DNA from: Epiperipatus broadwayi
Taxonomy: Eukaryota > Onychophora > Udeonychophora > Euonychophora > Peripatidae
Reading direction: 5' to 3'
Assembly (NCBI GenBank): GCA_028023455.1
Contig: JAQFVV010012398.1
Location: forward strand, 11,027,160 to 11,091,159
Length of the DNA: 64,000 nt
Each line of letters begins with the position of its first letter. Position 1 is the first letter of the stretch. Of the stretch, positions 46,181 through 57,548 are shown piece after piece. The notes beneath the pieces are model-generated. The model was not told where the DNA came from and did not search any database. It saw only the letters and a list, made by a program, of their open reading frames with translations. The translations under genes were made by a program, and so were the position numbers.

Positions 46181-49100
46181 AGCACTCAAATCTGTTGCAC
46201 ACACATTTGGCTTCACTTTCTGGTGATGTTTGAAACCCTCAAACATGGATTCAAACTCAGTCATTTAATAATAAATCACTAGGGAGTGAGGGTATACCGA
46301 TGGATGTGATTGTTTATCTTTTGTTAAGCTTTATTCTCATCTAGAATTAATATAAATATAAAACATCAATTTCTATCACGGTAAACAATCATGCGTATGT
46401 GTGTGTGTAACAGATAAACATAATAATTTTATTAAAAGCATTATATTACGTATATATTTTTATTCGTGTATTTTTTACTTTTGAGAGGAAGTTCGAGAGA
46501 GTAATGCAAATTTAGTAAACAAAAGACTTACCTTATTTTAAATTCAGAAAAGATTTATTTTTATTTTACTTAACATTTATCCTGCAGGTCTATTTTCAGC
46601 TCGAAATAGACCAAGACTAGCTCTCTCGAACTTGATCTCATTCATACTTTAAAATTTGCTGTGTCATTGTAACCGTTAGCTGACATCCGGGGATTACCCA
46701 AAGGCAGCCAAAAATGAGTATAAATACCACCGCATTTCCTAACTAAAGAGCTCTACATGTTATTTTCTAAACATTGTTGCTAAGGAAATCTATGTCACTC
46801 AGAACTTTAAAATGATTAGTGAGTAGAGTTAAAATTTGCTTCCCCGATCTCTCCAAGATCAAGCCAATGCCAATGTACTCATAAGCCATCGTTTCCAAAC
46901 TACTGTCAAAATGAACTGTAAATTACATAAGGAACGGACTTAACCCGCAATTTCGTCAAAATAATGCCAAATTAATCATATTTTGTAAAACATGAAACCA
47001 ACATGTGTGCATACGGCCTTCAAGTCATCGGAAAGCCGCAAAATGAACTCTAAAACTTTCATCTAAATAACCTCCTTAATCATAAAATGTAAATTTCAAC
47101 CTCTAATTATGTAAATTTAGCTCACTTAAAGTATGTCCTTTTAATATTTCCATTTTTGTAATCTTTATATTTTCAAAATGTAATTGCTTATTTTTCCATC
47201 GGTAATGCCAAACTGAGTAATTGCTTAAATAATGACATTTCTTTTTGCTTCAATATCTAAATTCTATTTGATTTTCTAAACTCGATTACTAGGTTTTCAC
47301 TCTTACTGTATTATTATTTTAAGTGCGGCAATTTTAATTTGATATTATGTAAATCATACCCATTTTAATATGCTAATAATTCAATCTGGCGAATTAATCT
47401 TATCTTATTTTACTATTCCGCCATTAAGAAATTTAAATCGTAAATGTAAGTTTTCTTACAAAACTATAAAAATTCGCCCGGTTGAAAAATATTCCTAAAC
47501 TATTTTTATTAATTGATATTACGCTATCCGCTATTATCTCAAATAAGTTAACTATTATTTCACGCTATTGATTAATATTACATAAATTCAGTATTAATTA
47601 AATTGAATTCAGATCCTTACTTTAAGTGATGATTCATTATATAATTAGCCTGCCATCTAACAATATTTTAAGTAACTAATTTCTCGAACGTATTAATTTG
47701 CGTCTAACGAAGGGAATTTTAATTGTTATATTTTATTATTGATATGCTAGATAACTTCTTTAAGTAAATTGTCTGCCCTTTTTGGGAGTGCTTGTATATA
47801 ATCATTTCATTACGCTAGGCTTATTTACTATTTAAGGCCATATAAATCAGTGTGAATACAAACCTGAAAGCCCTTGCGATGCATCCCGGTGATAACGTTC
47901 ATCAATCAAATGTTGCTTTGTCATATTTTCTCTCGTCACTGGAATCCTTAAAGCACATTTCTAGGTGGAGTGTGGAGGCCCCGACTCCCACAGATTGTGT
48001 TTGGTTGTGTACGTTCTATTATGGGTTAACATTCGAAAAAACGGAACCATGGTATCTTGCCGACCACTTCTTCGGATGCCATCTGTCACAAGTGCAGATG
48101 AGCTTATATTCTTCGTTCTCAAGTTGATGAAGCTTCTCATCCTCTCAAACGTTATCCTTTGGTCCGCACGCTATCGTTTATACTTTCTCACATATTTTAT
48201 TCGTCTGTAAGTCATAATGATATGATTTTCCTAAACCACCCCAAGTTCTCATTATAATGTAAATTTAGTTTGCCTTATTATATGTTATCGCTTATTAGCG
48301 TTATCCACCCTTTTGTTCAACTGCTATTAAATACGTTAACAGTTAACTTTTAAGAAAGCCTATAAAGGTCAAGTCATGTGACGGAATGTCAATATAATTA
48401 TGCTTTTCCTTATTCTATACGTAAATCATAAATAATGAATCATCTCATAATTTCCAAGATAATTGATCTGTTGTTGATGTAATTCTGATGAAGTCCAAGT
48501 ATAATCAAAATTCACTTGATCATTTGTTATTTAAAATATAATATTCATAATAAAAGCCCACGTACAGTTATTGAAATCTGTTTTACTCTTGTGATTTAAA
48601 TATGATAATGTAGATAATAACAGCCCACGTACAGTTATTGAAATCTGTTATACTCTTGTGATTTAAATATGATAATGTAGATAATAAAAGCTCCTGTATA
48701 GTTATTAAAATCCATTATATTCTTTGTGACTTAAAATCTTGTAAATATTCATAATAAAAACCCATGTATGGTTATTGAAATCCACTATATTCTTAATGAT
48801 TTAAAAAGGTCATAGCGTGAATAATAGAAACCCTGTAATATATATATTAGCATATTAAGCCGCGTCGTTTCAATTAATTAATTTCTTACTATGTAAACTT
48901 AGTAGTGGCATATCCATTAATCCTTAAATTAGGTTATTAAGGTCAGCATGGAATGCCCACGTGAATATTAAGTGAAACCTAGATCGAGTATTCTTTATGT
49001 AATCAAGGTTATGATGTTTTAAATCTTTATATTCAGCTACTCACATACTGATTTAATTTCATTACTAATGTTATTTTCAATAAATTCATATTTAATAGTC

Positions 49101-49370
49101 TATTCTTTGGACATTTTATTAATTCATGCAAGGACATCTGTTATTATATTGCGTCATCATTTAGTTAATCATTAGATCTCTTGTGTCTCTGCAGACCCTC
49201 TGGGCCGGGGATTTTTAAAATGTCTTTTGCTATCATCAGAAGTCTTGTTTGTAATGTTATAGACTTGATAAATGGGCAATAGGGCGGAATTCATGAGTAT
49301 TCCTGACCTGTGTATCTCGCATATGATTGAACTCTAGGTACTTTTGCTTAGATGCTAATTCTTGTTAAAC
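46181..49370. other. less AT-rich, uncharacterised segment
   Basis: More CpG and G+C than neighbouring DNA, with few homopolymers. A hairpin (gaagttcgagagag at 46490 against ctctctcgaacttg at 46621) lies at its left side and a tandem repeat at 48545-48845. Short recurring words such as atgtaaatttag appear at 47110, 48262 and 48893. The open frame at 47852-48127 (LKALAMHPGDN, HQSNVALSYF) faintly recalls the conserved HPGDNKQNVPLALAIF segment of P-element/THAP9-type transposases, but nothing downstream supports it. No other gene recognised. Confidence 0.4.
48545..48845. repeat. tandem repeat, 4 units of 67-70 bp
   Basis: Units begin with cgtacagttattgaaatctg or a variant at 48561, 48628, 48695 and 48765. 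Each ends with an attcataataaaa- or tagataataa-like segment and ccca. The first two are almost identical and the last two more diverged. Confidence 0.85.
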
Positions 49371-49374
49371 AAAC

Positions 49375-49995
49375 ATACAATTCTGACTGGTACAATATGT
49401 AGATAGCAAATTACTATAGCTTAATTGATAAATGTCAAATGTGCTGCCCTCACAACTAACATAAATCACTTAATGAAAATATATTAATAATATTTATTAG
49501 TCATTCATGTGCATCTTGGAGTTTATAGATATTTTTCACATATCCATAATCATATCCTTCCACAAGGTGTTAAAAGTGGACAAAAACCAGTCCCTATCTT
49601 GCATGAGAGTGGAATAGTGAACTCTAATCGAATGAATGATTAATAAAAATTATTAATATACTTTCATTAAGTGATTTGTCTGAAAGTTGTGAGGGCAGCA
49701 TTTTTAACACTTTTCAATTAAACTGTAGTAATTTGATATATATATACTGAAGCAATCATAAATATATATGTAAAAAATTGTGGTCTGGTCCAACTGATGA
49801 GTACTGGTTCAGCACGAAATGTCCACCTTGGGAACATAGATTGTTTTCACAAGTTTATGATTACAACCCTCCCCAAAGTATTAAAAGTGGATAGAAACCA
49901 GTCCCTACCTTGCATGGGAGTAGTGTAATGAAAATTTCAATAGAAATATTATTTATTATTGATAATCTCTAGTCTAATGAATGACTAATAAAAAT
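49375..49995. repeat. S-family repeats, opposed copies
   Basis: From 49381 to 49507 the sequence runs in the 16-kb orientation (gatagcaaattactatag, tgtcaaatgtgctgccctcac, tttattagtcattcat). It then reverses: gttaaaagtggacaaaaacc, gtccctatcttgcatgag, and a longer inverted copy at about 49740-49985 (ccaactgatgagtactggttc, ccctaccttgcatgggag, ctagtctaatgaatgact). The result is a composite palindrome. Confidence 0.65.
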
Positions 49996-50471
49996 TATTA
50001 ATTCACACTTTTTCTCTCCCTCTTACTTATTTTTTGAATTAGAAATGTATTAAATACAAATATTGTCAATCCAAATTTCTCATTATGCTATTTGTTCATT
50101 AAACATGTTTTTTTTTTTTTTTTTGGTTTGTTTGTTTACTTGAGTAAGCTTTTGACTTCATTTTAAGTTTTAAATTTAAAGTCTACATTATTAGAAATCA
50201 AATGAAGTATAAAATTTGAAGCAACTAAATATTTTCTTCAGAAATAAGAAAATGAACAAATTTCCATTGTAAATTGTATCTCAAATAAATTTAAAAAAAA
50301 GTATTCAAATTACCAGCAAAGAGTTTACCAAAGAAATATATGGACAAAATCCTGGAAAGGTTGAATATATTTTTAGACAAAAAACTTAATACATAATGAT
50401 AGGATATGTTATATTAATGTCAATGTAGTAATTTATATATATAATGGTAAAACAAATTATAATAAAATATT
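49996..50471. other. AT-rich non-coding stretch
   Basis: No gene recognised; T-run at 50109-50124. Confidence 0.45.
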
Positions 50472-50479
50472 GATTAGAT

Positions 50480-50861
50480 CAGGGGTCCCCAACTTTTTTG
50501 TACTTAAGAGCACATTCTATAATACCGGCCAGGTGGCGGGCACCATTTACTTTTTTCAACGAGATTGTGGGCACCATTTATTTTTTTAATGTAAATTTAT
50601 AGTTGGATATTGTTAACAATACACATAATGTACAAAAAAATATTTATTTCAAAATTAAAATTTTAACATATAATTGCTGCAAAAGTATAATATGCCCTAC
50701 AATTTGATTACAATATAATACAATAATTTATAAGAAATTTTAAAAATTAAATTTATTTGTATCAGATAAATAATTTTTTATCGTATTCGGATAGCGGCAG
50801 GCACATGTAAAACGGTCTGCGGGCACCATGGTACCCGCGGGCATAGGGTTGGGGACTCCTG
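50480..50861. mobile_element. hAT-like MITE, copy 2 (inverted relative to copy 1)
   Basis: 382 bp, starting caggggtccccaactttttt and ending gggttggggactcctg. Perfect 8-bp target duplication gattagat (50472-50479 and 50862-50869). Inverse of 41489-41855, with an extra 35-bp partial duplication of the gtgggcaccattta segment near 50560-50590. Confidence 0.9.
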
Positions 50862-50869
50862 GATTAGAT

Positions 50870-52141
50870 GATTCATTTTAAAATGTAATCTTTTTACTAA
50901 TTAAAACTGCATAATTTAGAGCAGTTATATAAAGTGTGAATTCGAGAGCTTAAAGTCAATAAATCATGATCAATTCAAATTTCCTTTGAACTCCAGATTT
51001 TTTTTTACTATATAAATATATAATTTTTGACATAACAAAATTATATATACACACAAAATAATTTTGTGAATCACTAGGTGGGGAATGAATTTGAATGTCA
51101 GATTTATATTTAAAACTAACAGTTAAGTTGTCTTTATGTATACAATATTGCAAATGAATTTTTTAAATATAATTCTATTCATTGTTTTAAATATATATAT
51201 ATATGAAACAAAAAAATTGACCCAGAGCAAAATCTCTCTAGCCAATCCTTCAAAACCAAAACAAAAAAAAAAAATTAAGAAAGATATAATTCCTTTTAAC
51301 CAAAAAAAAAAAAAAGTTATTTTTCTTATATTTATTCAAAGCCAGAACTGGACCAAGAGAGGTGCATATGGTCCCACACCTGCATAATATATGTATTTTG
51401 GATAATCAAAAATAAAGGTAAACAATGTATCACTTCCTTAATGAAACCACATTTCTTTTTCTTTTTTTTGCCAAAACTTTGTAATTTGCATGCTTTATAG
51501 TGACTATCACATGCTAAATGATAGTGCACATCTTTTAGCTACATACAGTACATATAAAAATGTTTCAATAAAGTTCTGGTCATGTTAATGTGAAATTCTA
51601 TGTTGTATAATTGAAATTAAAATATTCATAAATTAAAAAAAAAAAAAAGTAATTAATGCTAGTTTATTATACTTTAATCAATATTATATATCTAATAAAA
51701 TCAAAGTGTAAATTCTGTAAGATACCAAGTACAATTTGTTTTTGCTTTAAAACAACTTCATGAACTTATGAGTGACATAAAACTGAAATCTGAAATTAAG
51801 TCATCTGAAACAAAACTTATTTTATTTGAATTTGTATTAAGTTTAGTGATTTGGTGTGACTTACTAAATAAACTAAATATAGTGAGCAAGATATTTCAAA
51901 GTTCCAACATGGATGTTAATATTGCAAATTCACATTTAAAAGGCATATTAAATTTTTTTGACAACTATCAAAAATCAGGATTTAAATCTTCTTTAATTAG
52001 TGCAAAAGAAATTTGCTGCTAAAATGAAAATGTTACCCCAATTTAAAAGTCAATGAAGTGGATGAAAAATTTGATTTCATCTGAAGATTATTTTCAATTT
52101 CAATACTTTTTAATGATAATTGATAATACAATATGAATATG
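50870..52141. other. AT-rich non-coding stretch
   Basis: No gene recognised. The frame at 51768-52022 has no family motif. Confidence 0.45.
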
Positions 52142-52242
52142 AATCACTTTTCTTTATTCACTTTTTTACAATGCATTACATATTTATTTTACTATCATAA
52201 CGGTATAATGCATTGTAAAAAAGTGAATAAAGAAAAGTGATT
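52142..52242. repeat. perfect 37-bp inverted repeat
   Basis: The left arm 52142-52178 starts aatcacttttctttattcac and the right arm 52206-52242 is its exact inverse. The 27-bp loop is AT-rich. No mismatch was found. Strand-symmetric, non-coding. Confidence 0.95.
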
Positions 52243-53395
52243 GGTATTAATATTGGATAAATTGGGCAATGCATTAAAGAAAGATTCAAATTGATAATAT
52301 AATTACCTTGTTTATGAAAAAATTAAAAAATTGCCATAAACTGTATTTGGCTTTTTGTATAATTCTAACAATATTCAAAATTTGACTTAACTAAAATGAT
52401 ATTGATTACATTTGTCACCTGAGTACTGCTATACAAGTATAAAATTTTGCAAATTATGCAATATTTATATAAAAATAATTTATCTAAATTGTGTCCAAAT
52501 TTTGATACTGTTCTCAAAATTGCATTAACACTATCAATAAACTATAGCATCTTCAGAAAGATCTTTTTCAAAATTAAAGATAATTAAAAATTACTTAAGA
52601 TCTAGCATAAGTCAAGAACAAACAATTCTCTTCATTAGAAATTTTACCTAATGAATCAAAATTTACACAAAATATTAAATTATGATATTATCAATGAATT
52701 TACAATAACACATAGGAATCAATAAAATTGTATAAATTCTTATTTATAATAATGAATTATATATATATATCTGCAAATAAGATATATATTTTTTATTATC
52801 TAAGTGTATTGTTAATCATATATAAAAGAGACAATGCATAAAACCATTGCACCGCGCCCCACATTTTCTAGTCTCACTCTGTTTAAAACAAAGTACACTT
52901 GTTAAATCAAGGGCATTCATTCCTTTATATTCTTTTAATAAAAACATATTTTAAATAATATAAGCTTTATAAATAAATAAAACAAAGGTTATATATTGTC
53001 ATTCATCTTCCAAATACAAAAATTCTATTCAATGCATTAAATATGTAAATTAAAGACTAGAAAAAAATAATATAACAAGTAATATTCCTATGGTAATTAA
53101 TCTGTAGGCATAATGAGATATTCAATTATGAACCAAAAAGTGAATAGAGAGGTGAATTGGCTATGATCAATTATTTGAAGGAAAAAAGGCAACCCTAAAA
53201 TTGTTTGAAAATTCTTATACTGTATCTGAAAAGTTACTCTTTTATATTCACACATATAGAACTAAGCATATATCTACAAACTGAACAAATATTGCATATT
53301 TTATCTACTCTTTATAGTATGAATAAAATTTCTATTAAAAGAAAAACTCATATTTACATATAGTAGAGAATTTTTACTGAATATTAATATACATA
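52243..53395. other. AT-rich non-coding stretch
   Basis: No gene or recurring repeat recognised. Confidence 0.45.
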
Positions 53396-53399
53396 TTTT

Positions 53400-55866
53400 C
53401 ATCATTTTCAACTACCACTGATCTATTTCTGGATGAAGGTCTTTCCAAGTTTAATCAAGTTTATTTGATCTCTAATCTTTCTTCTCCAAAACATGCCAGT
53501 ACATCTTCCTATTTCGTTTATCGAACTTGCAAGTTGTTTCTTTATAAGTCTTTTATAATCACTTTGAATCCAGTTTAAGATTTCAACTGTCCATGTATTA
53601 TCATTTCTTCTAACTCCACTTCAGTATCTTAATTCTTTCAATGACATCAGTAACATGTTTGTTCACTCACCCATGCATTTCATTTTCAATCCCTTATTAC
53701 TCATAACATACATTTTCCCATACTTTGAGTGGTCTGTAATCTTTAAAATGCTCTTCTGTTAAGTGTCCAAAGTCACAGATTCATCAGTAAGAATTTGTAA
53801 AACACATTTATTAAAAACCTTCCTTTACAAACACATATTTTCTTTTAATATTAAGTTATTTCTACTAATAGCATTTCAAACAAGTTTAATTCTATGATTA
53901 ATTTCATCCATTATATTTCCATCTGTAGTAATAATCTGACCAAGGTATTTGTAGTTGTTAATTTCTTCTAACTCATCATTATGAATCTTTATTTTTTCTT
54001 TTGAGAAAATCCATTGAACATTACTTTAGTCTTTTTAGCAATTATTTTTTCATCTACTAAATCTTCTAACATTTCCTGAAGCTTTCAATTATTATTTGCC
54101 AAAACAATTATATCATTTTCAAAATCTAAATAACTTAAATAATCTATGTTTATTTTTACTCCCTTACTTTCCAATTTTAGTCCAAAAAAGACTTCTTACA
54201 AACCTGCTGTAAAATATTTTGGAGATCATGTATCCTTCTCAATTTTAATCTTCCTAGTAACTTTATGTAATAAAATCATTGCTTTTACATTTAGATAAAT
54301 ATTCTTCAAAATATGACAACATCCTGAGTCAATATCTTGATAATCCAATGTTTAATAACTGAAGAAATATCTGTAGAATCATATGCATATTCATAATCTA
54401 TAAATCCAAGCATGATAACAACTAATGTCTCTCAATACTTGATTATGATCCACTGTACTAAAATCTCTTTTAAATCCAGTTTCTACTTTTGGTTAGTTAA
54501 AATCCAAAGTTAATTGTAGATAAGTTGTACTTACCTTAGATAAAAATTTTGTACAGTATGATAGGTCTGTAATTTTTAATATCTTTGTTATCATCTTTTT
54601 AAAACATTAATATTAGCAATGCATTCTCCAATCATCTGATACATCTTTATCATTTAGATATTTGGCATATAACTTTGCCAACAATTTTTCTATTTCTTCC
54701 TCTGCTTCTTTTAAAATATTGTTCTTTATTGCTATATAATTCTTGATAAAATTCTTCCACACATTTCATGATATCATCTTTCTTTTTAATAACAGTTTCA
54801 TCTTTCTTTCATATTGCAGAGATAAGTTTCTTACCAATATCAAGATGTTGTTTTATACTTTTGAAACTTTTATTCTTTTCTATTGTTTTCCTCATTAATT
54901 CATACTTATAATTTCTTAATGTTGTTACTAATTCCTTTTTGTACCATTTTCTTAATGCACCATTTTTATATTCCTTCTTTTCTCCATAAATTTTTTTGTC
55001 TCGATAAAATTTTATTGATCAATTGCTGCTTTATTTGTACTAGTTATCTTTGTTGAAGTTTTTAATAGTGTATCAGTTTTCTTCCTATTGATTTCATTCA
55101 AATCTGACCATCTTCAAAATCTATTAATATTTTAAAAGATTTACAAGTTCTAATTTAAATTCATTGGAATTTATCTGAAAGTTAGAAATATCAACTGTGA
55201 ATACTGTTTTTCTTAATAATTTTTGTCTGTACTTTTGCATTGACACATAATTTACATTTCTCTAATTGATAATCAATTCCTGTGTTGAATTTATTAAGAA
55301 CATTACAACTTTCTAATAGTCAAAATATAATCCAATTATGCTGTATCTTAATTTGGAAACTTCTGTGTTCCATTTCCATTTTGCATTCTCTCAAAGAAAA
55401 AATTCATAGTGTAAAATCTGGTGTCCTTTGTCACTTCTACCACCGTAACCAAATATGCTTATGTACTTACATATTTCAATTATTTATCAAGTCTCCCATG
55501 AAATTTTAGAATGTTGTTTGGTTTGATTAAAAGCTTTTTGTATACATATAAAAAGCTACTTTTTCATCACAATGAGAATGTATTGGGACGTATGAATTAT
55601 CTACATTTGGTATTGCCCATTAAGTTGAATACAATGCTGTTTTTCCACTTTTTATTTATCATGAATTTTACTCCATTTGTGTTTCCAATATTTATGCCTT
55701 TGTAGTACAGTTTATTTCCACTTTTTAAATCAATTGTCTCATCTTTACTTTTAATTTCACAAAGCCCAATAATGTCCCATGTAATATCAGACAGTTCTAA
55801 TTCTTTCAATTTTCCTTCACTTAAAAGTGATTTGCAGTTGTAAGTAGTTAAATAAAAGACCAACAT
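53400..55866 (-). pseudogene. endonuclease-reverse transcriptase relic of LINE-B
   Basis: The 5'-most frame (55866-55597) reads TYNCKSLLSEGKLKELEL, then WDIIGLCEIKSKDE and LKSGNKLYYKG, the N-terminal strands of an AP-like LINE endonuclease with the metal-binding Glu in CEIK. Further 3', the RT and thumb region can be followed only as alignment to LINE-A, through many stops and frameshifts. It would have encoded a single-ORF LINE protein. The start codon of the family is not determinable here. Confidence 0.7.
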
Positions 55867-55870
55867 GAAA
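53400..55870 (-). mobile_element. LINE-B: degenerate non-LTR retrotransposon
   Basis: Same family and orientation as LINE-A. The stretch 53400-54200 aligns with 12068-12950, with many small indels (ccagtttaagatttcaa, aagtgtccaa, aaaaccttccttt, taatttcatccattat). It extends much further 5' than LINE-A, reaching the start of the endonuclease near 55866. The copy is old and has no long open frame. Confidence 0.75.
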
Positions 55871-55995
55871 ATGGCAACCTAGACTTGCAATCAGGAGATT
55901 CTGCATTCACCTCCTTGAGCCACCAATTTCTAATTCAGCTGACAACTTTATAGCCTCCTGAAAATACAGGCCAAAATTTGGTTTCTATCTATAAA
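55871..55995 (-). repeat. possible tRNA-like repeat
   Basis: On the minus strand ttggtggctcaaggaggtg resembles an A box (TRGCNNARNGG). A weak B-box-like gattgcaagtctagg follows. It starts directly at the 5' end of LINE-B. Low confidence without other copies. Confidence 0.2.
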
Positions 55996-56619
55996 AAAAA
56001 AGTTTATTCACAAACATTGACACACACACTGATGCTGTCTTCAAGAAAACTCAATTGACATTTCAGTGAAGAGCTATCAGGAAACTGGAAAAACTACTAT
56101 GGTATTTCTTGAACTAATAAACTCATCATGTGAGCAAAAAAATGCATGTTGATGAGCAGTCCATACATGTTCATATACTATACGAATAATCATAGTAATA
56201 ATAGTTGCATTAATAACAACATAAGAAGTGAAAAAGAGAAGTTTGCCCTACTCAGTTCCTTTAAAATCTCAAAAGGAATCAAAAGAACTTCTTTCATTCT
56301 TTCAGCTAACGGCAGTCTTTTCTACCACCACATAAATTCATGTGTTTCAAGACTCTAGCTCAATTACTAACTGATAGTTGTTCACAAAATAAATGTATAA
56401 GGAAAGATAGTGGTCTGAAAGTTTAGTGGGTTTTGGAAATAAGGAGTATTTACAAAAGGTAAAATCTACTTGGTAACATATTTTCCATGGTAATCCATTA
56501 ATTATTATATATAATCAGTATTGGGCAATATCTACTATTCAACTAAGTGTTATAAGATTGAGAGTATAGAGTGATGTGCATAGACACCTGCAATCCCTGC
56601 TTGGATATTTTTGTACAGT
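55996..56619. other. non-coding stretch
   Basis: No gene recognised. Confidence 0.4.
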
Positions 56620-56800
56620 ATATTGTACCGGTTGAAAAACGTCCACCACCTGAACGCAAGTCGGATCCAAACTCAGCTGGTTCAAAGTAAATTCAAACCC
56701 AACTCACCAGCTCAGATTAGTAGAACTTGACGGCACAGTGCTATGCGCCAAGAAACTAGCTCAACGGTTGGTGATGACTAGAGACCCTTGAATTGATATT
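56620..56800 (-). repeat. candidate tRNA-derived SINE
   Basis: GC-richer than its surroundings. On the minus strand, ttggcgcatagcactgtg is followed about 45 nt later by gttgggtttgaattta, which resembles a B box (GGTTCGANTCC), and then ctgagtttggatccgac. No poly(A) tail or duplication was fixed. Confidence 0.35.
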
Positions 56801-57431
56801 AATATCGGATCATAAATTGACTAATGATAATTTTAAATCGAATCATATGTATATGTTCGGGTTGCCAACACAGACAGCGAGCATTAACAGTAAAATAATT
56901 ATTGAATAAGAGAATTAAGAACTAAAAACCAAGTGTGTTTAGAAAATATTTAATAATAATTGTTGTTTTGTTTGAATTTTAAATAATGATTATATTAATT
57001 AATTCTAGTCCTTAAACAAAGTTTATAATTATAATCAGAGTGGTGGTCCTTATTATATGCCAATGAGTATTACACAATATTTTGGAATTCTATGTCTATG
57101 CCCCCAACAAGAAAATAAAGGCAGATAAAGGTATTCATTTGTAATGGACATTATTGCTCTAATTTTATACGAAAGAGTGTGAGATTTATTTTCACATTCG
57201 CAAATCCATTCATGAAGAGCAAGATACATATTTAGGGCATAACTTTAATCTTTATTGGAAAACTTATTTACTTTGAGATAACTGAGAATTTGTTTGACTT
57301 TAATTGAAATCACTTCATCACGAATTACGAGCATCAGAATGGGATACTGGAACAGAGAGGCAACGGTGCTGACGAATTATGAGCTATAAAATGAAATTGA
57401 AAGACAATGGCTGGTCAATGATCTAAGTCCT

Positions 57432-57548
57432 AAGGTGGCTTGCATTTCACAAGTCTTACTGCCCTTTAAGGAGAGGTGATTTAAAAGTAGTATGGCGGCT
57501 TGTATTTGACAAGTCTTATGCCCTTTAAGTAGATGGGAATACGGGAAA
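57432..57548. repeat. 60-bp tandem duplication
   Basis: ggcttgcatttcacaagtct (57437) and ggcttgtatttgacaagtct (57497), each followed by a gccctttaag segment. Confidence 0.8.

Noticed and set aside
48545-48845. CRISPR-like array
   Set aside because: The repeats are contiguous 67-70 bp units without unique spacers; an ordinary tandem repeat in eukaryotic DNA.
55282-55705. Plus-strand frames across 55.3-55.7 kb
   Set aside because: Antisense to the LINE-B relic.
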